Positions 30,542-39,336 of a stretch of DNA of 64,000 bases are shown here, one piece after another. Where the stretch lies: positions 62,001 through 126,000 of the forward strand of contig SLUK01000005.1 in assembly GCA_004340125.1 (NCBI GenBank), given 5' to 3'. Position 1 is the stretch's first letter. The number at the start of each line of letters is the position of its first letter. The position numbers were made by a program, and so were the translations under genes. The stretch comes from Harryflintia acetispora (GTDB lineage Bacteria; Bacillota; Clostridia; Oscillospirales; Ruminococcaceae). Under the pieces are notes generated by a model that saw only the letters and a program-made list of their open reading frames with translations, was not told where the DNA came from and searched no databases.

Positions 30542-31438
30542 CTACTCTTTGATCCCGCTGGTGACGATCCCCTCGACAAAGAAGCGCTGCGCGCAGAGGA
30601 AGACCACGGCCAGCGGAAGCACCACGATGGTTGCGGCCGCCATCAGCAGCTCCCAGCGCACCATCGCGTCCTTGTAAAGCCCGAGCGCGAGCTGGACGGT
30701 GCGCACCCCTTCGGAATAGGTGATCACCAGCGGCCAGAGATAGTCGTTCCAGACGGTGGTGATTTTGATGACGCCGAGGCTGGCGAGCAGGGGCTTTGAA
30801 AGCGGCAGGTAGATGGAGGCGAAAATCCTCCACGCCCCCGCCCCGTCCATCTTGGCCGCCTCGTCCAGCGCGCGGGGAAAACCCAGGTAGAACTGCCGGG
30901 CCAGGAAGATCCCGAAGGCCCCCGCCAGGCTCGGCAGCATGATGCCCAGCAGCGTGTTGATCGCTCCCGTGCCCCCTTGCCCGAGCAGGTTGTTCCCGCC
31001 TATGAGCGGCACCGACTTGATCAGGATGAAGACCGGCACCAGGTTGACCTGCATGGGGACCATCAGCCCGAGCAGCACCGAGTAAAAGAGGGGCTTTCGC
31101 AGCGGGAAGCGCAGCCGCGCGAAGGCGTAGCCCGCCAGGAGGTTGAAGACAAGGCTGATGACGGTGGTCAGCACCGTGACGATGACCGAGTTCAGGATAT
31201 AAAGCGGCCAGTTCGACCCGGTGAGCACCTCGACATAGTTTTGGAACCGGGGCGAGGCGGGCAGCAGCCGAAAGCCCATGCCGCTGACCTCGCTCCCGGT
31301 TTTCAAAGAGGTCAGCACCATCATCGCCAGCGGCAGCAGGGTGCATAACGCCAGCAGCAGGATGACGGCCGAGCGCAGCAGATAGGAGCAAAATTCGCGC
31401 GCGTTCAGGAAGCCGAGACGATTCCAGATATTGTTCAT
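30542..31438 (-). CDS. Carbohydrate ABC transporter permease (MalG-like)
   Basis: 298 residues with about six membrane segments. EAA loop ALDEAAKMDGAGAWRIF (about 183-199) and C-terminal ALGLYKDAMVRWELLMAAATIVVLPLAVVF are typical. Start at 31438 has AAAGGAGGAGACGG upstream; a longer in-frame extension lacks a site. Channel half of the importer for a probably sulfated sugar. Confidence 0.9.
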   Translation of the reverse strand: MNNIWNRLGFLNAREFCSYLLRSAVILLLALCTLLPLAMMVLTSLKTGSEVSGMGFRLLPASPRFQNYVEVLTGSNWPLYILNSVIVTVLTTVISLVFNLLAGYAFARLRFPLRKPLFYSVLLGLMVPMQVNLVPVFILIKSVPLIGGNNLLGQGGTGAINTLLGIMLPSLAGAFGIFLARQFYLGFPRALDEAAKMDGAGAWRIFASIYLPLSKPLLASLGVIKITTVWNDYLWPLVITYSEGVRTVQLALGLYKDAMVRWELLMAAATIVVLPLAVVFLCAQRFFVEGIVTSGIKE

Positions 31439-31515
31439 TTTGACCGTCTCCTCCTTTCCAAGAATTGTGCCGGTTCCGGCAAGGCGCAATTTTATGAGCT
31501 TGAAAGCGTTCACTT

Positions 31516-32412
31516 TTACATGTCCGCCGCGTCGGCGGCGTTGCCATAGCGGAAGTTGAGCAGGGTGATCAGCATGGTCACCGCGACCAGCAGCACCGCC
31601 ATTGCCGAGGCGTAGCCCATCTCATACTGCTGGAAGGCCGCCTGGTAAATCTGGTGGACGATGGTGGTGGTGGCGTTGGCGGGGCCCCCGCCGGTCATCA
31701 CCGAAACCTGCTCGAAGACGTTTAAGGAGCTGATGCAGGCCATCACGAACAAAAAGAAGGTGGTGGAGCGCAGCAGCGGCACGGTGATCTTTAAAAACCG
31801 CTGCACACCGCCGGCCCCGTCGATCTTGGCCGCCTCGTAGAGCTCGCCCGGGATGGATTGCAGCCCCGCGAGGTAGATGATCATGTTATATCCCACGATC
31901 TTCCAGATGGACATCACGATCACACAGGCGAGCGCCGTCCCCGGCTCAAAGAGCCAGTTGCGCGGCTCCAGCCCCAAGGCCGAGAGGATCATATTGAACA
32001 GCCCGCTCGACGGGTCGTACATCCAGTACCACACCGTGGCCGCCGCCACCATCGACACCACATAGGGCAGGTAGAAGGCCGCGCGGCAAAAGCGGTTGAA
32101 GAGCAGCCGGCCGTTCACCGTCACCGCCAGCAGCAGCCCGATGGCGATGGGCGGCAGGATGGTGAAGAGCGCATAGACCAAAGTATTTTGGGCGGCCCGC
32201 AGAAAGATGCCGTCCCGCAGCAGCCGCGAGAAGTTGGACAGTCCGACAAAGTTCATAGCCGAGAAGCCGTCGAAATCGGTCAGGCTGTAAACAATCGTGC
32301 AGCAAAGCGGCAGCAGGGTGAAGACAAAGTAGATGGTGTAACTGGGCAGCAGCATGGCGTAGCCCGCCCAGTCGATCCGGCGGCCGCGCGGCCGCTTCGG
32401 CTCGTGGCGCAT
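31516..32412 (-). CDS. Carbohydrate ABC transporter permease (MalF/UgpA-like)
   Basis: 298 residues, about six membrane segments, EAA loop IPGELYEAAKIDGAGGVQRF (about 183-202). Between the binding protein and the MalG-like permease on the same strand. Ribosome-binding site GGGAGGCGGGGCAA before the ATG at 32412. Confidence 0.9.
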   Translation of the reverse strand: MRHEPKRPRGRRIDWAGYAMLLPSYTIYFVFTLLPLCCTIVYSLTDFDGFSAMNFVGLSNFSRLLRDGIFLRAAQNTLVYALFTILPPIAIGLLLAVTVNGRLLFNRFCRAAFYLPYVVSMVAAATVWYWMYDPSSGLFNMILSALGLEPRNWLFEPGTALACVIVMSIWKIVGYNMIIYLAGLQSIPGELYEAAKIDGAGGVQRFLKITVPLLRSTTFFLFVMACISSLNVFEQVSVMTGGGPANATTTIVHQIYQAAFQQYEMGYASAMAVLLVAVTMLITLLNFRYGNAADAADM

Positions 32413-32439
32413 TTGCCCCGCCTCCCTTTCCTATGGATT

Positions 32440-33738
32440 TTACTGGATCGCCTCTAAGAACTGCTGATAGTTGGAATCCAGCGCCTCCTGCGAGGTCTTC
32501 TGGTTATAGACCACCTCGGTGGAAGCGTTGAGGATGTACTTGAGCCCGCTGAGCCACCAGAGCGTCTTCTCGGCGCCCTTGCCGATCGACATGCTGTTGT
32601 AGATCGCCGAGTTGAGGACCGGGTCGGCGTCGATATACTTGTCCTTCAGCGACTGGCGCACCACCGGGAAGTTGGCCTTCTCATAGCGCGTCCACATCTC
32701 GTCCGAGGTGACGGACTGGCCGATGAAGTCCCAGGCCGCGTCATGGTTCTTGCTGTCGGTGGTGATGGATAAAAATTCGCAGCCGCTCCAGACCGACTGG
32801 CGCGCCTTCTTGGGATAGAACACGCCGATGTTCTCCTTCTGCTCGGGGTGCTCGCTGATGAACTGGGAGATCGAGGACGGCGAGAGCACCGACATCGAGG
32901 CCGTGCCGTCCATGAAGGGCGGGGTCTGGCTCTCCTGCTGGGAGGTGACGGTGATGGAATACTGCGAGAGCTCTTTGATGAAGTCGAGCGCCTCGACCAT
33001 CTCGGGCACGTTCCAGTTGGGATCGCCGTTTTCATCCGCGAAGTCCACCCCGTTTTGCCGCATGATGGGGCAGACGATCCAGTCGTTGTCCGGGGTGAGC
33101 AAAAATCCCGCCCGCTTAACGATGTCGCCCTCCTTGACGGTCAGGCGCTCGGCGGCGGAGAGCATCTCTTCCCAGGTCTCGGGCGGCTGCTCGGGATCGA
33201 GCCCGGCCTCCTTAAAGTGCTCCTTGTTGTAGACGAAGAGGATCGGTCCGGGATAGACCGGGAAGGCGATCTGCGCGCCCTCATAGTTGCCGAGGTCCAT
33301 CATCGAGGGCATGAAGTCGTCCTTGTCCGGCAGCCCGTCGATGTAAGGGTTCAAGTCGACGTACTGCTTGGCGTTGCCCCGCACGGCGATCCCGCCCAGC
33401 CGCTCGCCCACGATATCGGGCGGCGCGCCCGCGGCCAGCGCGACGTTCACCTTGGTGTCGAAGTCGCTCCAGGTCGCCTCGCTGTACTCGATGGTGATTT
33501 CGGGATGCTCCTGCTGGTAGCGCCCGATGTAGTCGCTCCAGTATTCGCGGTCCATCGGCTGGGTGCCGCCCTTTAAAAAGGTGAGCTTGACCTTCTGGGC
33601 CGGGGCCGCCTCCTGTGAGCCCGCGGCCGGCTGGCCCGAAGGCTTTTGCGCGGCGCTCCCCTCCTTGGACGCGCATCCGGGCAGTACGGCGGTAAACAAG
33701 GTCAGGAGCGCACAGAGTAAACCGATTGTTCGTTTCAT
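32440..33738 (-). CDS. Extracellular sugar-binding lipoprotein of an ABC importer
   Basis: 432 residues. Signal peptide with lipobox LPGC (about 19-22), then a family-1 solute-binding domain with LTFLKGGTQPMDREYW, VNVALAAGAPPDIVGE and YNKEHFKEAGLDPEQPPETW. First gene of the binding protein-permease-permease-sulfatase unit. The upstream region has a TATAAT (minus strand, 33869-33874) but no good -35, in keeping with activation by the YesN-like regulator encoded next to it (inference). Confidence 0.92.
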   Translation of the reverse strand: MKRTIGLLCALLTLFTAVLPGCASKEGSAAQKPSGQPAAGSQEAAPAQKVKLTFLKGGTQPMDREYWSDYIGRYQQEHPEITIEYSEATWSDFDTKVNVALAAGAPPDIVGERLGGIAVRGNAKQYVDLNPYIDGLPDKDDFMPSMMDLGNYEGAQIAFPVYPGPILFVYNKEHFKEAGLDPEQPPETWEEMLSAAERLTVKEGDIVKRAGFLLTPDNDWIVCPIMRQNGVDFADENGDPNWNVPEMVEALDFIKELSQYSITVTSQQESQTPPFMDGTASMSVLSPSSISQFISEHPEQKENIGVFYPKKARQSVWSGCEFLSITTDSKNHDAAWDFIGQSVTSDEMWTRYEKANFPVVRQSLKDKYIDADPVLNSAIYNSMSIGKGAEKTLWWLSGLKYILNASTEVVYNQKTSQEALDSNYQQFLEAIQ

Positions 33739-33868
33739 TTTAATACCCCTTCCTTTCTGGACGTTTCGTGCCGGTTCCGTTCAGCGGCATAGGCACAAAA
33801 CCCTGTGTTTGAAAGTTCCCCTTCAAACTATTTCCCTCTTCATATGTCCCGCGTCTTATCGTACCTTT

Positions 33869-33874
33869 ATTATA
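33869..33874 (-). promoter_or_regulatory. -10 box of the sulfated-sugar importer operon
   Basis: TATAAT on the minus strand without a recognisable -35, which suggests activator dependence. The 286-bp gap 33739-34024 holds only this and the terminator of the regulator gene. Confidence 0.5.
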
Positions 33875-33993
33875 CCGGCCGGCAACATGGCAAAAAAGAA
33901 ACGCTGTTTGGATTCCTTGTCGTTCTGTTTGTGTCTTTGTCCGGGCGCCGCAGCCCGAACCAAAAAAACAAACAAAAATCCAAAAATAACAAA

Positions 33994-34023
33994 AGCCGGG
34001 CAGAAACCCTGTCCGGCCCGGCT
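33994..34023 (-). terminator. Terminator downstream of the AraC-type response regulator
   Basis: AGCCGGGC/GCCCGGCT stem followed on the minus strand by TTTTGTTATTTTTGG. Confidence 0.7.
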
Positions 34024-34024
34024 G

Positions 34025-35518
34025 TCATTCCCTTGGAGGGCCCGCGCGCAGCGCCGCGGGGCTGACCCCTTTATACTTTTTATAAATGTGAGAAAAATAG
34101 CTGGCGTTGGGGTAGCCCACCCGTTTTGCCACCTCGCTCAGCCGCAGGGAGGTGGATGTGATCAGCCGCTCGGCCTCCTGCAGCCTGACCGCCGTGAGAT
34201 AGGTGCTCAAATTCTCCCCCGTCTTTTGCTTAAACAGGCTGCTCAGATAGGAGGGGTTGAGGTGCACCGCCTCGGCGATCGAATCGAGGCTCAGCGCCGC
34301 CCCGAAGTTCTGGCGCACATAACGCTTGACCTGCGCCACCGTATCGGCGCCGCCCTCCTCCCGCAGCCGGGAAACGAGGGCCTCTGCCGCCGCGCGCGAG
34401 CGCTTATTGAAGCCTTGCACCTTGCTCTCCTTTTGCAGCCCGGCGCGCAGCTCCTGCTGTGAGAGTCCTCCCCCGACCTCCTTAGCGGCCGCGTAATAGG
34501 AGAGCTGGGACAAGAGGTTTTGCACCGTTTCGCGGTAGCTCTGCGAGCCGCACCTCGTCGCATGTTCCCCGGCTTGCAGCAGAGACTCAAAGAGGGGCAA
34601 AAACTGCGCCTCGCGCCCCTGGCGGATTGCCTCGCCCAGGCGCTCCGCGGCCTGTTCGAGCGCACGGTCCACCCCCTTCGGGGATTCATAATAGAGCCGC
34701 GCCTTGTAGCCGCCTGCAAAGAAGCAGCCGTCGAGCGCCTCCCTCGCCTGGCGCGCGGCGAGCTGCAGCGGGGCCGCGCCCGAGAAAATATCGCTCACCC
34801 CCACGTCCAGCTCCCCGCAGGCGAGCAGCCCGCTTGCGAAGCTGTGGAGGTTGGAGAGGGAGATCAGCCTGCTCGGGCTCTCCTCGAGGTTCCCGAAGAC
34901 CAGCAGCTGCTCCCCATCGCGGTAAAGGGAAAAGGCTGACATCCACTCCCCGCACACCCCGGCGATTTTGTCCTCGTCCCGGATCCCCGGCCCCGCCAGG
35001 GCCGCCGCGACAAAAGAGCTGTTTTGCAGCCCGAGCTGCCGCGCGTCCGCGCCGCCCTCGCTTTCCAGCAGCTCCCGGATTACCCGCTCCTGCTTCAGGT
35101 GCCGGTAGGAATGGGCCATCCCGGCCAACTGGCGCTGGGTCGTCAGCTTTTCGTCGAGCTCCCGCAAGATGGCGATGAGCTCCTTCTCCCCGGTCTGGTA
35201 CTTGACGATGTACCGGAAGACGCTCTGCTCGATCGCCCGGTAGGCGTAGCGGAAATCCTCATGGCAGGTCATCACCACAAAGCAACAGTCGGGCCCTAGC
35301 TTTCGCGCCTCGCTGATAAAATCCAACCCGTCCATCAGCGGCATGACGATGTCGGTGATCACCACGTCCGGCAAAGTCTGCCTGAAAAGCTCGAGCGCCT
35401 GGGCGCCGTTCTCGGCCTCCCCCACCAGCTCGCAGTCCAGCCCGCTGCCGCGCAGGCAAAAGGCCATCCACTGCCGGATAGGCAGCTCGTCATCCGCGAT
35501 CAATACCCGCAGGTGCAC
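34025..35518 (-). CDS. YesN-like response regulator with AraC DNA-binding domain
   Basis: 497 residues. Receiver domain (1-120) with IADDE at the start, phosphoacceptor Asp in VVITDIVMPLMDGL (about 55) and conserved Lys in RYIVKYQTGEKEL. A long middle region (about 130-390) of unknown fold, then two helix-turn-helix motifs of AraC type (about 395-490: SLDSIAEAVHLNPSYLSSLFKQKTGENL and LRLSEVAKRVGYPNASYFSHIYKKYKGVSP). The start is GTG at 35518, with GGGGGGAG four bases upstream; it overlaps the kinase gene by 29 bp. Probable activator of the adjacent importer and sulfatase genes. Confidence 0.9.
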   Translation of the reverse strand: MHLRVLIADDELPIRQWMAFCLRGSGLDCELVGEAENGAQALELFRQTLPDVVITDIVMPLMDGLDFISEARKLGPDCCFVVMTCHEDFRYAYRAIEQSVFRYIVKYQTGEKELIAILRELDEKLTTQRQLAGMAHSYRHLKQERVIRELLESEGGADARQLGLQNSSFVAAALAGPGIRDEDKIAGVCGEWMSAFSLYRDGEQLLVFGNLEESPSRLISLSNLHSFASGLLACGELDVGVSDIFSGAAPLQLAARQAREALDGCFFAGGYKARLYYESPKGVDRALEQAAERLGEAIRQGREAQFLPLFESLLQAGEHATRCGSQSYRETVQNLLSQLSYYAAAKEVGGGLSQQELRAGLQKESKVQGFNKRSRAAAEALVSRLREEGGADTVAQVKRYVRQNFGAALSLDSIAEAVHLNPSYLSSLFKQKTGENLSTYLTAVRLQEAERLITSTSLRLSEVAKRVGYPNASYFSHIYKKYKGVSPAALRAGPPRE

Positions 35519-37325
35519 CGCTCTCCCCCCTTTGCAAAAAATCTTTGTCCCGCAGCGGCACGCGCAGCAGGATGGTGGCGCCCTCCTGCTCCCCGCTGAC
35601 AATTTGCAGTGCATAGTCCGCGCCGTAGTTTAAGACCAGGCGCTCGTTGACGTTATAGAGCCCGACCTTCGAGAAGCCCCCGCGCTCCTCGCTGAGCCCC
35701 GAGAGCACCTCGCGCACCTTCGCGTCATTCATCCCCACCCCGTCGTCCGAGACCGAAAAGAGAATGTCCTCCCCCTCCCGCCTCGCCTCGATATGCAGGG
35801 TGCAGGGGCGGCCGGCCGGCTTGATCCCGTGGTTGACGGCGTTTTCCACCAGCGGCTGGAGCAGCATGCGCGGGATGTGCCGCTCCAGCAGCTCCTCCTC
35901 CACCGCCCACTCGACCTCAAACGGGGTGGAGAAGCCCATCTGGCGCAATTTGAGATAGTCTTTCAGATAGGCGACCTCCTCGCGCACCGTGATCGACTCC
36001 CCCGTGCTGCCGATCGAATTTCGGAGCAGCCGGATGAGGAAATCGAGCATGGCGGCCACCTTCTCATTGCCCTGCATGGCGGCCACGCAGCGGATCGAGA
36101 ACATGCTGTTGTAGAGGAAATGCGGGTTAATTTGCGCCTGGAGAACCGCCAGCTCGAGCCTGCGCTTGATCTGCTCCTCCGCACGCACCTGCTCCATCAG
36201 GGCGCGCAGGCCCAGCTGCATCTGGTTAAAGCTGTCCCGCAGGCTCAGAAGCTCCCGGGTCTTATAGGGGGTGCCGTCCAGCTCGAACTGCCCGCCGCGC
36301 ACCCGCCTCATCCGCCCGCTCAGCTCTCCGATCGGCCGCGCCAGGCTGCGCGCGCCGAAAAAGGAGATGGCCGCCCCCGCCAGCACCGCCAGCGCGAGGA
36401 TCAAAAGGATCGCGCGCTGCAGCGTCTGCACCGGGCGCAGGTATCCGCGCAGGTCCACCTCCTCGATGAGCATCCAGCGCCCGTTGTTGACGGGCGAATA
36501 GAGCAGCAGCCTCTCCTTCCCGAGCGAGTAGCCCGCCTCCTTCGCGCCGACGATTTCCTCCATCCCCTCCCGATCCAGCACATTGCCGCCGAGCAGGGCG
36601 CTCTCCTGCGCCGAGACGACGTCCCCCTCCCGGGAGACGACATAGACCCGGCTGTAGCTGTTGCCGCTGCTGAGGTAGCGGTAGGAGTCCAGGATCACGC
36701 TGTGGGGGACGTTGACCACCACCACGCCCCGCGAGCGGTTGGTGTTCGGGTTCTGCACGCTGCGGAAGAAGGGGATAACCACGTTTTCCTGCATGCTGCG
36801 CGCATAGATTTCGGCGTTGCGCGTATCCTCAAAGGCACAGCCCACCACGATCCGCCCGCCGCTGCCCAGCGACTCACCGTAGCCGTGCAGCTCCTTGTAG
36901 ACATCGTAGTCAAATTGCGGGTCGGCCAGCGAGCTGTAGGAGAGGTGGTCGCGGCCCATCAGCAACAGGTTAAACTGGATATAGGGGTTCCCGAGGTAGA
37001 GGATGTACTTGTCCGCTAAAGATTTGAAGAGGTAGCTCTGCGAATAGTTGTAATCCTCCTGGCTCAGGTGGGACTGCGAAAAGTAGTAGGAAAGCTGCTC
37101 ATCCTCGCTGATCAGGGTGACGATGGAATAGATCTGCGCCATCTTGGTATTGAAGATTTCGGCGATCTGCTCCACCGCCTGCTTTCGCACCGAGACCAGC
37201 TCGTCGGTGATGGTGCGCCGGTACTCGGCGGTGATGACCAGCGAGACGAGCAGCACCACCAGGATCAGCGGCACCGCGATCAGCAAAAGCATCTGCTGGC
37301 GCAGGCGCATGGTTTTGCGTTCCAT
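35490..37325 (-). CDS. YesM-like sensor histidine kinase
   Basis: 611 residues. Membrane helix about 10-30, extracytoplasmic sensor about 31-275 (Cache-like), second helix about 278-298 (AILLILALAVLAGAAISFFG), HAMP (about 300-350), His_kinase domain with phosphorylation His in NPHFLYNSMFSIR, and HATPase_c with ENAVNHGIKPAG and DDGVGMN. Start at 37325 has GAGGTGG six bases upstream. Pairs with the overlapping response regulator and likely senses the sugar imported by the adjacent ABC system. Confidence 0.92.
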   Translation of the reverse strand: MERKTMRLRQQMLLLIAVPLILVVLLVSLVITAEYRRTITDELVSVRKQAVEQIAEIFNTKMAQIYSIVTLISEDEQLSYYFSQSHLSQEDYNYSQSYLFKSLADKYILYLGNPYIQFNLLLMGRDHLSYSSLADPQFDYDVYKELHGYGESLGSGGRIVVGCAFEDTRNAEIYARSMQENVVIPFFRSVQNPNTNRSRGVVVVNVPHSVILDSYRYLSSGNSYSRVYVVSREGDVVSAQESALLGGNVLDREGMEEIVGAKEAGYSLGKERLLLYSPVNNGRWMLIEEVDLRGYLRPVQTLQRAILLILALAVLAGAAISFFGARSLARPIGELSGRMRRVRGGQFELDGTPYKTRELLSLRDSFNQMQLGLRALMEQVRAEEQIKRRLELAVLQAQINPHFLYNSMFSIRCVAAMQGNEKVAAMLDFLIRLLRNSIGSTGESITVREEVAYLKDYLKLRQMGFSTPFEVEWAVEEELLERHIPRMLLQPLVENAVNHGIKPAGRPCTLHIEARREGEDILFSVSDDGVGMNDAKVREVLSGLSEERGGFSKVGLYNVNERLVLNYGADYALQIVSGEQEGATILLRVPLRDKDFLQRGESGAPAGIDRG

Positions 37326-37433
37326 GGGCAACCACCTCGAATCCGTACAACTTTTTTCCACATTTTTCGCAATTTTCAGAACGATCATACCATGTTTCGA
37401 CCCGCGTTTCAAGAAGGCGGCCCCGCAGATGCC

Positions 37434-37470
37434 AAAAGCCCCGCCCCCTGCCTAGGCAGGGGGCGGGGCA
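37434..37470 (-). terminator. Terminator downstream of the YebC gene
   Basis: GCCCCGCCCCCTGC-CTAG-GCAGGGGGCGGGGC followed by TTTT on the minus strand. Confidence 0.88.
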
Positions 37471-37481
37471 AAATTTCAGTA

Positions 37482-38216
37482 TCAGTCGACGTTCGAGCAG
37501 GAATGCCAGACGTTCTGCACGTCGTCGTTGTCCTCGAGCATCTCGAGCAGGCGCTCCATCTTCTGAACGTCCTCCTCGTCCTCCAGCTTGGTCTCGGTGG
37601 TGGCGATGTACTCCACCTCGGCGCTCTCGAGACGGTAGCCCTTCCCTTCGAGCCCCTCGCGCACCGCGCTCAGGTCGTCCGGGTCGGTGTAGACCTCGAT
37701 GACGTCGTCATCGAACTCGTAGTCGCCCGCCGGGGTCTCCATCAGGTCCTCCATGAACTTTTCCTCCGAGATCCCGCCCTCCTCGTTGTTGACGATCACC
37801 AGGCCCTTGCGCTCAAACAGGAAGGAGACGCAGCCGTTCTGGCCGAGGTTGCCGCCGAACTTGTCGAAGTAATGGCGCAGGTCCCCCGCGGTGCGGTTGC
37901 GGTTGTCGGTCAGCGCGTCCACCATCACGGCGACGCCGCTCGGCCCATACCCCTCATAGACGATGGATTCGTAGTTGTTCTTGTCCCCGTCGCCCACCGC
38001 CTTCTTGATCAGCCGGTCGATGTTGTCGTTGGGGATGTTGTTCGACTTGGCCTTGGAGATCAGGTCGCGCAGCTTGGAATTGTTATTGGGGTCCCCGCCG
38101 CCCTCGCGCACGGCCACGATGATCTCGCGGCTTATCTTGGTAAAGACCTTGGCGCGCGCGCCGTCGGTCTTCTCCTTTTTGCGTTTGATTGTGCTCCATT
38201 TGGAATGTCCAGACAT
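37482..38216 (-). CDS. YebC/PmpR family transcriptional regulator
   Basis: 244 residues beginning MSGHSKWSTIKRKKEKTDGARAK, the family hallmark, with GGGDPNNNSKLRDLISKAK, NIPNDNIDRLIKKA and YEGYGPSGVAVMVDALTDN. YebC proteins bind DNA and have also been linked to translation of hard-to-translate sequences. Start at 38216 is at the conserved MSGHSKW. Normal length. Confidence 0.95.
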   Translation of the reverse strand: MSGHSKWSTIKRKKEKTDGARAKVFTKISREIIVAVREGGGDPNNNSKLRDLISKAKSNNIPNDNIDRLIKKAVGDGDKNNYESIVYEGYGPSGVAVMVDALTDNRNRTAGDLRHYFDKFGGNLGQNGCVSFLFERKGLVIVNNEEGGISEEKFMEDLMETPAGDYEFDDDVIEVYTDPDDLSAVREGLEGKGYRLESAEVEYIATTETKLEDEEDVQKMERLLEMLEDNDDVQNVWHSCSNVD

Positions 38217-38452
38217 CTGAAAAACCTCCGTTGGAAGAAATCCGCCCTTAACTCTACCAGTATACCAAACCGCTATCCCCAAGTCAAGGCGGCGAGCACG
38301 CTGCAACGTATGTTTTGTATAGGCCGGCTCCGGCGTTTTCACGAAACCGCCTTGAGAAGAACCATTTGATATGATATTGTTATAAAAAGGCTATGTTTGC
38401 CTTTCAGGGAGAACGCGCACTCTACAAATTAAGAATTGATGGAGAAAGACTG

Positions 38453-38980
38453 ATGGGAACAGGTATTATCCTATGCGGCTTAAACGGCGCCGGGAAGAGC
38501 ACGCTGGGGAAAGCCCTGGCAGAAAAACTGCATTTTCATCTGATTGATATTGAAGAGCTCTATTTTCCCGGGACAGACCCCCGTGATGTCTACGCCTCTC
38601 CCCGCACCCGCGAAGAAGTGGAAAAGCTCCTTTTTAGCGAGGTGAACGCGCATGAAAATTTCATCTTCACCTGCGTAAAGGGGGATTACAGGGAATCCAT
38701 TTCCTCCTGCTTTCACTATGCCGTATTGATTGACGTTCCCAAAAACATTCGGGTACAGCGGGTTAAACAACGTTCTTTTGAGAAATTCGGCGATCGAATG
38801 CTGCCGGGCGGGGATTTACATGAGCGGGAGGAAGGCTTCTTTGCGTTCGTCGAATCCAGAGCCGGGAAGGAAGTCGAAGAATGGGTAGACGGCATCCGCT
38901 ACCCCGTCATCCGGGTCGATGGGACAAAGCCCATTGAAGAGAACACAAGGCTGATTGTCGAGCAAATTCAAAATCAATGA
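38453..38980 (+). CDS. Small P-loop kinase-like protein (AAA/shikimate-kinase fold)
   Basis: 175 residues. Walker A CGLNGAGKSTLGKALAEKL (about 8-26), then HLIDIEELYFPGTDP, a FTCVKGDYRE strand and AVLIDVPKNIRVQRVKQRSFEKFGDRM, as in small nucleoside/shikimate-kinase-like proteins. Likely phosphorylates a small molecule; substrate unknown. Ribosome-binding site GGAGAAAGACTG. Base composition is clearly more A+T-rich than its neighbours, a hint of recent acquisition. It is followed after 10 bp by a small membrane protein gene. Confidence 0.75.
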   Translation: MGTGIILCGLNGAGKSTLGKALAEKLHFHLIDIEELYFPGTDPRDVYASPRTREEVEKLLFSEVNAHENFIFTCVKGDYRESISSCFHYAVLIDVPKNIRVQRVKQRSFEKFGDRMLPGGDLHEREEGFFAFVESRAGKEVEEWVDGIRYPVIRVDGTKPIEENTRLIVEQIQNQ

Positions 38981-38990
38981 AGGAGGGCCC

Positions 38991-39311
38991 ATGGATACAG
39001 TCAAAAAAATGCTCCCGTTCCTGCTGGCAATGGCAATTGACTTTTACATCCTCCCGCTGCTGATCCGGGACACCGGGAGCGCCATGCTCCTCATGCTGGT
39101 GGTGATCCCCTTGCTCTGTTTTGCCTGCGCCGCCGCCTACGGGGGCAGGCATGGGTTTCATCCCCTGTTTGCGCTCGCCGTGGCGGTTTTATTCGTGCCG
39201 TCCATCTTCCTCTACTACAATCCTTCCGCCTGGATGTATTCCGTCGGCTACGGGATCGTCTCTCTGCTCGGGAACGGGCTCGGCTCGCTCTTCTGTAAAC
39301 GGCCCAAATAG
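38991..39311 (+). CDS. Small hypothetical membrane protein
   Basis: 106 residues with about four hydrophobic segments (about 8-25, 29-48, 58-75, 80-98), ending KRPK. AAGGAGGGCCC ribosome-binding site. Probably co-transcribed with the kinase-like gene. No family recognised with confidence. Confidence 0.7.
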   Translation: MDTVKKMLPFLLAMAIDFYILPLLIRDTGSAMLLMLVVIPLLCFACAAAYGGRHGFHPLFALAVAVLFVPSIFLYYNPSAWMYSVGYGIVSLLGNGLGSLFCKRPK

Positions 39312-39336
39312 GATCCTACACGGCCCGCCGGGGATT

